Source: Aquitalea denitrificans
Lineage (GTDB): Bacteria; Pseudomonadota; Gammaproteobacteria; Burkholderiales; Chromobacteriaceae
NCBI RefSeq assembly: GCF_009856625.1
Contig: NZ_CP047241.1
Location: forward strand, 806,001 to 870,000
Length of the DNA: 64,000 nucleotides
Direction of reading: 5' to 3'
Below, one piece after another: positions 35,743-44,667 of the stretch. The stretch's first letter is position 1; the number at the start of each line of letters is the position of its first letter. The notes beneath the pieces were generated by a model. That model made no database searches. It was not told the DNA's origin and saw only the letters and a list, made by a program, of their open reading frames with translations. A program made the position numbers and the translations under genes.

Positions 35743-36141
35743 ATGAAGACACAAGCTGGTTTTACCCTGATTGAACTGATTATCGTGGTGGCGATTGTCG
35801 GCATCCTTGCTGCCATTGCCTATCCGTCCTACACCCAGCATGTGATCAAGGGCAATCAGGCGGCAGCCAAGGCCAATCTGGTGGAAGATGCCCACTACAT
35901 GGCACGGCTGTATGCGGAGAAGGGCAGTTATGCCTCGGCTACCCTGCCGCTGGCCACCGCGCCCAGCACCGGTACCACGCTGTACAATATTGCTGCCAGT
36001 GGTGCCACGGCCGATAGTTTCTCCCTGGTGGCCACCCCGGTTGCCGGCATGAGCCAGGCCGGAACCGACACCATTTCGGTGGATCAGGACGGTAATATCG
36101 TGTATTGCAGTCAAACCAATACCGGCAGCTGCCATCAGTAA
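35743..36141 (+). CDS. pilE: PilE-type minor pilin, operon 1
   Basis: This 132-residue prepilin has leader MKTQAG and mature start FTLIELIIVVAIVGILAAIAYPSYTQHV with E5, the canonical type IV pilin N-terminus. Two cysteines near the C-terminus (YCSQTNTGSC) could form the D-loop. Short length and last position in the operon indicate the minor pilin PilE rather than the major subunit. Confidence 0.88.
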   Translation: MKTQAGFTLIELIIVVAIVGILAAIAYPSYTQHVIKGNQAAAKANLVEDAHYMARLYAEKGSYASATLPLATAPSTGTTLYNIAASGATADSFSLVATPVAGMSQAGTDTISVDQDGNIVYCSQTNTGSCHQ

Positions 36142-36152
36142 GCTGCAATAGT

Positions 36153-36184
36153 AAACCCGCCAGTCTTCGCAGCCTGGCGGGTTT
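36153..36184. terminator. Bidirectional terminator between pilE and the alcohol dehydrogenase
   Basis: A perfect 11-bp stem (AAACCCGCCAG at 36153-36163, CTGGCGGGTTT at 36174-36184) with a 10-nt loop ends in T3 in one direction and A-rich/T3 in the other. It lies between two converging transcription units. Confidence 0.82.
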
Positions 36185-36229
36185 GCATTCACCTTCCGTT
36201 CTTGCGGGGCGGGTTATTCCTGCCGGGGC

Positions 36230-37381
36230 TTACATTGCCCCCTCGAAAATGCTTTCGATTTCTGCCTGGCTGGCTTTGCGCGGATTGGTCAGGCCGCAGG
36301 CATCTTGCAGGGCATTGCGTGCCAGCAGGGGAATATCTTCCCGCTTTACGCCCAGTTCGCTCAGTGAGGCCGGGATGCCGATGTCGGCAGCCAGCTTGCG
36401 GATCGCCACCAGGCAGGCCTTGGCACCGGCTTCTGCAGTCAGCCCCTGGGTATTGACACCCATGGCCGCAGCAACATCACTCAGGCGGGCCGCCGAGGTT
36501 TGCACATTGAAGGCTTCCACATGCGGCAGCAGCAGGGCATTGCATACCCCGTGCGGCAGGTCGTATACCCCGCCCAACTGGTGTGCCATCGCATGCACAT
36601 AACCCAGCGAAGCATTATTGAATGCCATGCCGGCCAGGAATTCGGCATAGGCCATCTGTTCGCGCGCTTCCAGATTCTTGCCGTTTTCCACTGCCACCCG
36701 CAGGTACTGGGAAATCAGCGCCACTGCTTTTAGCGCGCAGGCATCGGTAATGGGGGTGGCTGCGGTGGAAACATAGGCTTCGATGGCATGGGTGAGGGCA
36801 TCCATGCCGGTTGCCGCAGTCAGGCCCTTGGGTTTGGCAATCATCAGGTCCGGGTCGTTGACCGACAGGATGGGCGTGACATTGCGATCGACGATGGCCA
36901 TTTTTACATGGCGTGCCTCGTCGGTGATGATGCAAAAGCGTGTCATTTCACTGGCAGTACCCGCCGTGGTATTGATGGCCACCAGCGGCAGCTGCGGCTT
37001 TTTCGAGCGGTCCACCCCTTCGTAGTCGGCAATCTGTCCGCCGTTGGCCGCTACCAGTGCAATGCCTTTGGCACAGTCATGGGGAGAACCACCGCCCAGC
37101 GAGATGACGAAGTCGCATTTCTTGTCCTGCAGCACGGCCAGCCCGGCTTCGACGTTGGCAATGGTCGGGTTGGGCTTGGCTCCGGCAAAAATGGTGGCCT
37201 GGATATCGCGCTCGGCCAGCAGCTTCTGGATACGAGCCGCCACCCCGATTTCATCCAATACCTTGTCGGTAACAATCAGTGCATGGCGAAAACCATAGGT
37301 CTGAATGGATTGGATGGCGTCCTTCAGGCAACCGGCACCCATGACGTTGACAGCAGGGATAAAAAAAGTCGTGGTTGTCAC
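36230..37381 (-). CDS. Iron-type (group III) alcohol dehydrogenase
   Basis: This 383-residue Fe-ADH has the NAD-binding motif GGGSPHDCAKG and the metal-site region GMDALTHAIEAYVS with later HAMAHQLGG and LPHGVCNALLLPH histidines. It resembles YiaY/AdhB-type enzymes. I chose the GTG at 37381 because AAGGAGATAA precedes it and the family length results. An in-frame start at 37474 would add 31 unconserved residues. It interrupts two pilus operons and has no obvious functional tie to them. Confidence 0.9.
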   Translation of the reverse strand: MTTTTFFIPAVNVMGAGCLKDAIQSIQTYGFRHALIVTDKVLDEIGVAARIQKLLAERDIQATIFAGAKPNPTIANVEAGLAVLQDKKCDFVISLGGGSPHDCAKGIALVAANGGQIADYEGVDRSKKPQLPLVAINTTAGTASEMTRFCIITDEARHVKMAIVDRNVTPILSVNDPDLMIAKPKGLTAATGMDALTHAIEAYVSTAATPITDACALKAVALISQYLRVAVENGKNLEAREQMAYAEFLAGMAFNNASLGYVHAMAHQLGGVYDLPHGVCNALLLPHVEAFNVQTSAARLSDVAAAMGVNTQGLTAEAGAKACLVAIRKLAADIGIPASLSELGVKREDIPLLARNALQDACGLTNPRKASQAEIESIFEGAM

Positions 37382-37474
37382 TGTGTTATCTCCTTGTTTG
37401 ACAGGCCGGCCTCTTGGCTGGGCCAGCCCGGACTGCAGGCAAGAACAACATGGATTACATGACCTAAGCGTCAT

Positions 37475-37891
37475 GCATGCAGCCTATAGCGCCGGGGCAA
37501 TCACTCCTATACGACTTTAGTTGCATGTATGGCCTTGAGTGCTACCTGGTGCGGGTGGTATTTGTTTTGATCATACTTTTTTGATGGCTCAGTCATTATT
37601 ATGATTTTATGGATTTATTTTTTTTGATTGCCAGAATTGATTTTTTTATTTGATGCTTGATGAAAAAAATTGCTATTGGGCTGAATACTATTATTAGCAT
37701 TATTTTACGTTAATTTAATCCTGTGCTTGTTGCTGTGTCATGGATGCACGTGTTTGTTTCGGTTAGTATCAATGCGATTGGTAGCGTAGGTTTTCATGTA
37801 ATGGTGAGATAGTAAAAATCTCGCATCCTGCCGATTTTTCAGTATTGTTTTTACTGTTTTGCATTGCTGCTTTCTGAAAGATATATTCGCT
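37475..37891. other. AT-rich non-coding region before pilus operon 2
   Basis: About 400 bp without a credible gene. From 37560 onward it is very AT-rich, with many T and A runs, in a way that closely parallels the leader of pilus operon 1. It should contain the promoter for operon 2 and the divergent promoter of the dehydrogenase. No clear box could be assigned. Confidence 0.6.
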
Positions 37892-38455
37892 TTGATAAAG
37901 TCCGCTGGATATACCTTGTTTGAGTTGGTGATCGTAATCGTGATTGCCAGCATTGTGACGGTAATGGCCGTATCCACTTATCGCACCACACTGGACAGTA
38001 GCAATGTCAGTGCCGAAATCAATGCCCTCAGTCTGGATCTGGCTTATGCCAGAAACGAGGCCATCAAGCAGGGGCAGAATATCCTGTTGTGTGCGTCCAG
38101 CAATGGCAGTACCTGCAATAACTCCACCAGCATGGCCAGTGGCTGGATCGTCATGTTGCCGGGCAGCAGCAATACGTGCACGGTAAGCAATGGCCTGGCA
38201 GCCAGCGCGGTGTTGCGTGTTGCCTCTGCGGTAAGCAGTGGCGATTCCATTACTTTTGCCTATTCCGGCAGCAATACGTCTAACGGAATCTGCTTTTCAC
38301 GACTGGGTACTGGTACTACCGGAAAATTCACGGTGGCAGCAGGCACAGCCACCAGCAGTGCCAACCAGTTCAACAAGCAGTGTCTTTATGTGAGCAACGC
38401 TGGTCTGCTGCATGTGGTGAAGTCTGGTGCCAGTGACACTTTCGGGAGTTGCTAG
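37892..38455 (+). CDS. FimT/GspH-type minor pilin, operon 2
   Basis: This 187-residue prepilin starts, in my reading, at a TTG that gives a leader MIKSAG and the mature start YTLFELVIVIVIASIVTV with E5. Tyrosine at +1 is unusual. No ATG is available in frame before the cleavage site, and another TTG at 37859 would give a longer leader. The C-terminal region has four cysteines. It heads a second copy of the minor-pilin operon. Confidence 0.75.
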   Translation: MIKSAGYTLFELVIVIVIASIVTVMAVSTYRTTLDSSNVSAEINALSLDLAYARNEAIKQGQNILLCASSNGSTCNNSTSMASGWIVMLPGSSNTCTVSNGLAASAVLRVASAVSSGDSITFAYSGSNTSNGICFSRLGTGTTGKFTVAAGTATSSANQFNKQCLYVSNAGLLHVVKSGASDTFGSC

Positions 38456-38456
38456 C

Positions 38457-38969
38457 ATGTGCATCCGCTCTTTGCAGCAATCTGCCGGTTTTACCTTGCT
38501 GGAAATCCTGGTTGCTCTGCTGGTGATTTCGATGGGGCTGTTGGGCATGGCCGGGGTGCAGGCGCTCAGTATTAACAACACCAATTCGGCACGTATGCGT
38601 GGTATTGCCGCGATCAAGGCGGAGAGTCTGGCAGCAGCCATGCATGCCAATGTGGCGTATTGGCAGAATGTAAGCGGGACAGTGACACAGAGCTCTGTCT
38701 CCACTGCGGGCAGCTGTGGCAGCAGTACCTGTACCGCATCCCAGGTGGCCGGTTATGACGTGTCGCAATGGAGCAGTGAGTTGTCTGCCAGTGCGCTGGC
38801 CTTACCGTCTGCTTCCGGCACTTTTTCCTGCAGCTCCAGTACCACCGCGCCGGTGTCCTGCACCATTACTGTTTCCTGGCAGGAAAAGTCCATGACCAGT
38901 TCGCTGACGTCCACGACGGCCAGCAGCGCCTTTGCTACGGCCAGTTACCAGATGGTGGTGCAGCCATGA
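38457..38969 (+). CDS. PilV-type minor pilin, operon 2
   Basis: This 170-residue prepilin has leader MCIRSLQQSAG and mature start FTLLEILVALLVISMGLLGMAGVQ with E5, a good PilV match. It starts one base after the fimT stop. It is clearly related to, but diverged from, the PilV of operon 1. Confidence 0.85.
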   Translation: MCIRSLQQSAGFTLLEILVALLVISMGLLGMAGVQALSINNTNSARMRGIAAIKAESLAAAMHANVAYWQNVSGTVTQSSVSTAGSCGSSTCTASQVAGYDVSQWSSELSASALALPSASGTFSCSSSTTAPVSCTITVSWQEKSMTSSLTSTTASSAFATASYQMVVQP

Positions 38970-39748
38970 GCCGCTTGCTCTCGTCAAAGCGGTATCGATC
39001 ACATGGTTTTACGCTGATAGAAATGATGGTCGCCATGACTATTGGCCTGGTGTTTCTGCTGGCCTTGTCGGCACTGTTTCTGTCGTTCAGGAAAACCAGC
39101 CAGGGGCAGGGCGGTATTGCGCAGATGCAGGATGACCAGCGGATGGCGATGACCATCTTGAGCCAGGTCATCCAGTCGGCCGGCTATTTTCCCAACCCGG
39201 CCTCCGCCACGCTTGCCACGGCACTGAGCGCAGATAGCAGTACGGTCAGTGGCGTGTCCTTCAGTGCCGGACAGGTTGTTTACGGTGTGGACAGCGGTGT
39301 ATCCAGCACGCCGGACACCCTGTATGTGCGCTACCAGAGTGCGCAGAACGACGGCGTGGTTAATTGTCAGGGTGGCAGCAATGCTTCTTCCACTACAGCG
39401 ACCTATATCAATCAGCTGTCGGCATCGGCCACAACCCAGCAACTGACCTGTGGCCTGAATGGTGCCACGGCAGTCGGTGTTGTCGGCGGGCTTAATCCGT
39501 CTTCGGCTTCTATCTGTACCAGTGTCGGCTATGTCGGCATCAGTAACGTGAAATTCCTCTACGGCTTTGATGCGTCCCAGAGTGGATCGGTCACCCGCTA
39601 TGCCTCGGCAGGCGTGGTCACCAGCAGCAGTGCTTGGCCTTATGTTTATTCAGTCAAGCCGGTCATCACCCAGCTTTATTGCTTCCAGCAAGGAGTGGCT
39701 CCGCAGTCGGTGACCTTCTCGCAAACCATCTCGCTGCCAAACCAGTAA
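38966..39748 (+). CDS. PilW-type minor pilin, operon 2
   Basis: This 260-residue prepilin has leader MSRLLSSKRYRSHG and mature start FTLIEMMVAMTIGLVFLLAL with E5. The QMQDDQRMAMTILSQVIQSAGYF block is the PilW-type helix. It is shorter than the PilW of operon 1 by 65 residues. Its ATG overlaps the pilV stop in ATGA. Confidence 0.87.
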   Translation: MSRLLSSKRYRSHGFTLIEMMVAMTIGLVFLLALSALFLSFRKTSQGQGGIAQMQDDQRMAMTILSQVIQSAGYFPNPASATLATALSADSSTVSGVSFSAGQVVYGVDSGVSSTPDTLYVRYQSAQNDGVVNCQGGSNASSTTATYINQLSASATTQQLTCGLNGATAVGVVGGLNPSSASICTSVGYVGISNVKFLYGFDASQSGSVTRYASAGVVTSSSAWPYVYSVKPVITQLYCFQQGVAPQSVTFSQTISLPNQ

Positions 39749-39762
39749 TGAGGAACAAGCTG

Positions 39763-40305
39763 ATGAGGCCGCTACCAACAGGAATTGCCAGCTGGCGCAG
39801 CAAGGGCTTTGCACTGATTACCGCCCTGCTGTTCCTGATGATCATCGCGATCTGGTGTGTGGTGATGATGCGGAATATGGGTCTGCAAGGAAAGATGGCC
39901 GGGGGCTTTCGCGAGAAGGGGCGTTCCTTCGAGGCTGCTCAGTCAGCGCTCATCTATGCCGAATGGTGGCTGGCACAAGGCAATGGCAGCTCGGGGAGCA
40001 GTTGTTCCTCGGTCGTGACCAGTCCGGTGGTCTGCTCCAATGCGCTGAGCAGTCCGGCCTCGCTGCCCTGGACGGTGGGAGTCAGCTATACCCCGCCCGG
40101 CATGAGCATTGCCTCCAGTGGGCTGTCGATGTTTGCCTCCAGTCCCATGTTTTACATTCAGTACGTTGGTGTCAGCAGCACAACCGGTTACAGCATTTAC
40201 CGCATCAGCGCCGTGGGCTATGGCGGCAATTCCCAGGCGGTAACCGTGCTGCAGAGCACATATGCAATGAGTACCAGCGGCAATGTACAGAATGTCGGTC
40301 AATAA
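39763..40305 (+). CDS. PilX-type minor pilin, operon 2
   Basis: This 180-residue prepilin has leader MRPLPTGIASWRSKG and mature start FALITALLFLMIIAIWCVVMMR with threonine in place of E5, as in PilX-like tip pilins. The ATG at 39763 follows GAGGAAC. An earlier ATG at 39748 overlaps the pilW stop (TAATG) and is also possible. Confidence 0.82.
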   Translation: MRPLPTGIASWRSKGFALITALLFLMIIAIWCVVMMRNMGLQGKMAGGFREKGRSFEAAQSALIYAEWWLAQGNGSSGSSCSSVVTSPVVCSNALSSPASLPWTVGVSYTPPGMSIASSGLSMFASSPMFYIQYVGVSSTTGYSIYRISAVGYGGNSQAVTVLQSTYAMSTSGNVQNVGQ

Positions 40306-40343
40306 ACCAGCCTGCCGCCTGCTGGCCGGGCGTGAATCAGCGG

Positions 40344-43300
40344 ATGAGTGTGATGAAGACAGCAAATCCTAAGCATATGGTATGTGGGCTCCCGCAACTG
40401 CTGGGCTGGAGCGGACTGCTATGCAGCGGGGTGGTTGCTGCCTCCACCCTGACGGTGGTGGACAACTTTACCGGCACCACCAATTCGGTCAACTGGTATG
40501 CCTATGGTTCATTGACTGCCAGCCAGACCACGACCAATACCAGCAGCCCCGGTGCCTGCCTGACAGCAGGTTCCACCACGGCGGGCAGTTCCGGTGCGGC
40601 AAGCTCCACCAGTGCCGGCATCATTCCGGCTTGCGGCTCTGGTTCTGGCGGGACGACCGGTACCATTCCGGATGCCTCCGGCAAAGGGGCCTTGCGGCTG
40701 ACCAATAACAAGAATTATCAGACTGGCGGCATCATCTATGCCGGCGACAGCAATGGCTATGCCTTTCCGGCCAATACCGGCATCAATGCCACCTGGACCA
40801 GCTACAGCTATGGCGGCAGCGGGGCTGATGGCTTGAGTTTTTTCCTGCTGTCCTCCGCGCAAAAAATCACCGCACCTTCCTCGCTGGGGGCAAATGGTGG
40901 CTCGTTGGGCTATTCCTGCTCCAACCAAAGCGGCAATGCCACCAACAAAACCATGACCGGCTATGGCTCAACCGGGATTCACAATGGCTATCTGGCCATT
41001 GGCATGGATGAATTCGGCAATTTTTCCAATAAAAGCGATAACACGGCATCGGGTAGTAGCACTGGGCAGACCGCTGGTGCGATTGCCATCCGGGGTAAGG
41101 GAGATATCAGTAACGATAGCTACTCGAGTTACAACTCATCTTCCATTATCAGCATGTGTAACAGTGGTGCGATAAGTACCACGACGACTACCGGAAGTGG
41201 GCATAACGCCAAAACAACCACCACAACCACGTCTATTGATGATTACCCGTTTTACAGCCTGAGTGGCACCACCAACGGAGCGTACAAGGTGTCCAGCAGC
41301 ACACCGCTGTATGAATCGGCCACCACGCGCGCCAGTGCCAAGCCACATAGCTACCAGCTGCAAATCACCACCGGCAATCTGCTTACCCTGCGTTACAGCT
41401 ATAACGGTGGTACCTGGACCACCATTGCCAATGGCATCGATATCACCTCCATCGGCGGTACGCTGCCGTCCTACCTGACTTTTGGTTTTGCTGCCTCTAC
41501 CGGCGGCTCCACCAACTACCACGAAATTACCTGCTTCCAGGCAGCTCCGCTGACGACGTCCAGTAGTGGTGCCGGCCTGAATCAGCAGTCATCCGAAGTA
41601 CAAACCGGCAGCCAGGCTTATCTGGCCTATTACAACGCCAGCAACTGGTATGGCGGGGTCACTTCCAATGCCATTACGGCGGACTCCTCCGGCACAGTAT
41701 CGGTAGCCAGTACCGCAAGCTGGGATAGTGGCTGTGGCTTGACTGGTGGATCGTGCTCTACCACCGGTACCACCATTGCCAGCGCACAGGGCTCCAGCAG
41801 TCGCAGCATCCTGAGCTGGAATGACAGCTCGCTGGCCGGAGTGGCGTTTCAACTGGGCAATCTGAGCAGCACGCAGCAGACCGCACTGGGCTCATCGACT
41901 GCGCTGGTTTCCTATTTGCACGGGGACCGCACCAGTGAAGGCAGCACGTATCGCAGCCGAACCAGCGTGATGGGTGATGTGATCAACTCCAGTCCCACCT
42001 GGGTGGGGCCACCGCTGAAGAGCTATACCGCCAGCTGGTCGGACAAGATCATCAGCAGTGCTTCACTGCCGGAGAACGGTTCCAGCGCGGTAACTTACCC
42101 CACCTTTGCCGCCAACAACCTGACCCGTACCAATCTGGTGTTTGTCGGTGCCAACGACGGCATGCTGCATGGCTTTCGCAGCGGGGCCTACAACAGCTCC
42201 GGCGTGTATGACAGCAGCAGCACCAATGACGGCAAGGAGTTGCTGGCCTACGTACCTGGAACGGTGGTGACCTCCTATCTCACCAGCTACAGCAATATCA
42301 TTTATTCGCATGCCTACTTTGTGGACGCCACCCCGACCAGTGGCGACGTGTTCTACAACAACAGCTGGCATACCTGGCTGGTAGGGGGCATGGGTACGGG
42401 GGGCAAGGGCATTTATGCGCTGGATGTCACCACGCCGGCCAATTTCTCCGAATCCAACGCCGCCAGCCTGGTGAAAGGGGAGTGGAACAGTTCCACCCTG
42501 ACATGTACTTACAGTTCCGGTTCATGTGCATCCGACTTGGGGTACACCGTGGGCACGCCGGTGATCACCCGCTTCCACAATGGCAAATGGGGTGCAGTAT
42601 TCGGTAACGGCTACAACAGTGCTACCGGGGTAGCGTCCATTTTCGTGATGATGATAGACCCCAGCACCGGGACCGAGACTTTCTACGAGTATTCCACTGG
42701 CTATGGCCCCAGCAAGGACCCCACCGGTAATAAATCCAATAACGGCATCTACTATGTCACGCCGGTGGATCTGGATAGCGACAATATTGCCGACTATGTC
42801 TACGCCGGTGATCTGTTCGGCAATATGTGGCGTTTTGACCTGACCAGTAGCGACCCCAGCAAGTGGGTGGTGTCCAGTTATTCCGGCACCAAGCAGCCCT
42901 TGTTCTCCACCGGGCTCAACAGTAGTGGTACGCTGCAGCCGATTACCACCAAGCCGGTGGTGGCCACGCTGAAGGCCAGCTCCACCCTGCCACGGGTGAT
43001 GGTGTATTTCGGTACCGGCAGCAAGGTATCGGCCACGGTCAGCAGCTCCAGTACCTATGCTTCTGGTGACCAGTATTTCTATGGCGTATGGGACTGGAAT
43101 GTCAGTGCCTGGAATGCACTGTCCTCCACCCAGTTTGCCACCACCTCCAACAGCCCGGGCACCTTGAGTGCCTCGCAGCTGGTAACGCAAACCCTCAGCT
43201 CCACCACCACCTCCAGCAGCACTACGGTGGCAACCTATGGCTCCACATCCAGCAATACCGTGTGCTGGGTGGATAGCTCGTCTTGCAGCAGCAATACCCA

Positions 43301-43721
43301 ATATGGCTGGAAGTTTTATTTCCCCTACAGCAGCAGCCAGAACGAGCAGCTGATCTACAACCCGCAATACCTGAATGGTGCCATTACCTTCAGCAGCACC
43401 ATTCCGGCAACCAGCAACATCACCTCCTGCACAAACAGTGTGGATACCGGCTGGAGCTACGCGCTGAGCCCGGCGAGCGGCGGCAATTTCACTACCTCCT
43501 ATTTTGCCAACAGCAGTGGTTCTTTCAGCGGCGTGAACGGCCTGGTGGTGAATGCGGTACAGCTCAGTGCCACCGGCTCTTTCCAGGTGGTGACCTATAG
43601 CGGCGCAACCTATCTGGTGTATCAAACCTCATCCGGTTATGCCACCGGCAACGTGATTGCCGTTAACACCCAGGGGGTGTCCACCAGTGGCAGCAGGCTG
43701 ACATGGATTGAATTGAGATGA
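40344..43721 (+). CDS. PilY1-like tip adhesin with an L-type-lectin-like head, operon 2
   Basis: This 1125-residue exported protein has an N-terminal signal region (about 1-34). Residues about 37-400 look like an L-type lectin beta-sandwich: VVDNFTG, ADGLSFFLLSS (161-171), GYLAIGMDEFGNFSN (215-229), YQLQITTGNLLTLRYSYNGG and LPSYLTFGFAASTGGSTNYHEI. The C-terminal half is the PilY1 propeller with GANDGMLHGFRSG, GGMGTGGKGIYALD and the calcium loop DLDSDNIADYVYAGD at about 808-822. No MIDAS motif is present. The ATG at 40353 is an alternative start. Apparent coding upstream to 39855 is a frame shadow of pilX. Confidence 0.88.
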   Translation: MSVMKTANPKHMVCGLPQLLGWSGLLCSGVVAASTLTVVDNFTGTTNSVNWYAYGSLTASQTTTNTSSPGACLTAGSTTAGSSGAASSTSAGIIPACGSGSGGTTGTIPDASGKGALRLTNNKNYQTGGIIYAGDSNGYAFPANTGINATWTSYSYGGSGADGLSFFLLSSAQKITAPSSLGANGGSLGYSCSNQSGNATNKTMTGYGSTGIHNGYLAIGMDEFGNFSNKSDNTASGSSTGQTAGAIAIRGKGDISNDSYSSYNSSSIISMCNSGAISTTTTTGSGHNAKTTTTTTSIDDYPFYSLSGTTNGAYKVSSSTPLYESATTRASAKPHSYQLQITTGNLLTLRYSYNGGTWTTIANGIDITSIGGTLPSYLTFGFAASTGGSTNYHEITCFQAAPLTTSSSGAGLNQQSSEVQTGSQAYLAYYNASNWYGGVTSNAITADSSGTVSVASTASWDSGCGLTGGSCSTTGTTIASAQGSSSRSILSWNDSSLAGVAFQLGNLSSTQQTALGSSTALVSYLHGDRTSEGSTYRSRTSVMGDVINSSPTWVGPPLKSYTASWSDKIISSASLPENGSSAVTYPTFAANNLTRTNLVFVGANDGMLHGFRSGAYNSSGVYDSSSTNDGKELLAYVPGTVVTSYLTSYSNIIYSHAYFVDATPTSGDVFYNNSWHTWLVGGMGTGGKGIYALDVTTPANFSESNAASLVKGEWNSSTLTCTYSSGSCASDLGYTVGTPVITRFHNGKWGAVFGNGYNSATGVASIFVMMIDPSTGTETFYEYSTGYGPSKDPTGNKSNNGIYYVTPVDLDSDNIADYVYAGDLFGNMWRFDLTSSDPSKWVVSSYSGTKQPLFSTGLNSSGTLQPITTKPVVATLKASSTLPRVMVYFGTGSKVSATVSSSSTYASGDQYFYGVWDWNVSAWNALSSTQFATTSNSPGTLSASQLVTQTLSSTTTSSSTTVATYGSTSSNTVCWVDSSSCSSNTQYGWKFYFPYSSSQNEQLIYNPQYLNGAITFSSTIPATSNITSCTNSVDTGWSYALSPASGGNFTTSYFANSSGSFSGVNGLVVNAVQLSATGSFQVVTYSGATYLVYQTSSGYATGNVIAVNTQGVSTSGSRLTWIELR

Positions 43722-44176
43722 AGATGAAACGCAGCAACACGTGGGTAAACGGCTTTACCCTGATTGAGCTGGTGATCACCATGGCCATTCTGGGGATTCT
43801 GGTGTCCATCGCCATTCCGGCCTACACCAGTTATGTGCAGAAGGGGAATCGACCGGCAGCCAAGACGGCGCTGCTGGAGCTGGCCTCGCGCGAGGAGTCC
43901 TACTACGCGCTGAACAATGCCTATGCCTCCCAACCCACGACACTTGGCTATACAAGCAATAGCATTTCGGTACCCGGCAGTAGTCAGAACTACTACACGG
44001 TGACCGTGGCATCGGTCAGCAGCGGCACCGTACCCGGCTATACGTTGCAGGCTACGCCAGTGACCGGCAGCGTGCAGGCCAGCGATGCCTGCGCCATCTA
44101 CCAGCTCGACCATCTTGGCAACAAGAGCAATGTCACCTCTGCCGGCGCGGCGGTAAGCACGGGCAACTGCTGGTAG
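43718..44176 (+). CDS. PilE-type minor pilin, operon 2
   Basis: This 152-residue prepilin has leader MKMKRSNTWVNG and mature start FTLIELVITMAILGILVSIAIPAYTSYVQKG with E5. The C-terminus has a cysteine pair (DACAIY ... GNCW) for the D-loop, ending in CW. Its ATG overlaps the adhesin stop in ATGA. It closes operon 2. Confidence 0.88.
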   Translation: MKMKRSNTWVNGFTLIELVITMAILGILVSIAIPAYTSYVQKGNRPAAKTALLELASREESYYALNNAYASQPTTLGYTSNSISVPGSSQNYYTVTVASVSSGTVPGYTLQATPVTGSVQASDACAIYQLDHLGNKSNVTSAGAAVSTGNCW

Positions 44177-44667
44177 TCCAGTACGCCTGTATTGGTCGGC
44201 CTGTTGTCTGTTGCTGATTGCCTGCGGCGATCATTCCCCTGCCCGAGTCCGGACGGCGGCTGTCTGCCGCTGTCCGCCATGCCTGCCTTCGCTGTTGCAT
44301 GGGCTTGTTGATGTCATTTTTCTTCACGCAAAGACAGTTTGCCGTGGTGCTTAATTCTTTGTGGCATCTGGCAGATTTTTGATGTGTTTTTGCTGAATTT
44401 CCCCTGTTTTTCTTCTGTGTTCAACTTTCCTGATAAAGCGTTTTTTTTCAATGGCTTGCCCTGTCGTCGGGCATGGCTGTCTGCCGTTTAATCGTGTTTA
44501 AAATAATATTCATTGTGGCGTTTTGTTAAACGCGTGATTAGAATTGGTGTGCCGAGATGCAATGGAAAATCCAGTTGATACAAGGATTTGACAGCTTTGG
44601 ATACTGTAGCCAGGTATCGACTGTTTAAAAAATTGCCACTCGTTTTGTTAATGACAGGAGAAACAGC
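44177..44667. other. Non-coding region before gabT
   Basis: This 490-bp gap has no credible gene. The first part contains an imperfect GC-rich dyad near 44255-44278. The rest is AT-rich with T runs (for example near 44443). A TTGACA occurs at 44588-44593 without a convincing -10 partner. It must hold the gabT promoter. Confidence 0.5.

Noticed and set aside
39855..40343. Apparent N-terminal extension of the second PilY1
   Set aside because: This stretch is a different frame of pilX, which has a clear prepilin leader. The adhesin signal region begins at 40344 or 40353.
40560..41240. Ser/Thr/Gly-rich repeats in the second PilY1 as a possible phase-variable tract
   Set aside because: The DNA is not a simple tandem repeat: codons vary, and no homopolymer or short unit long enough for slippage is present.
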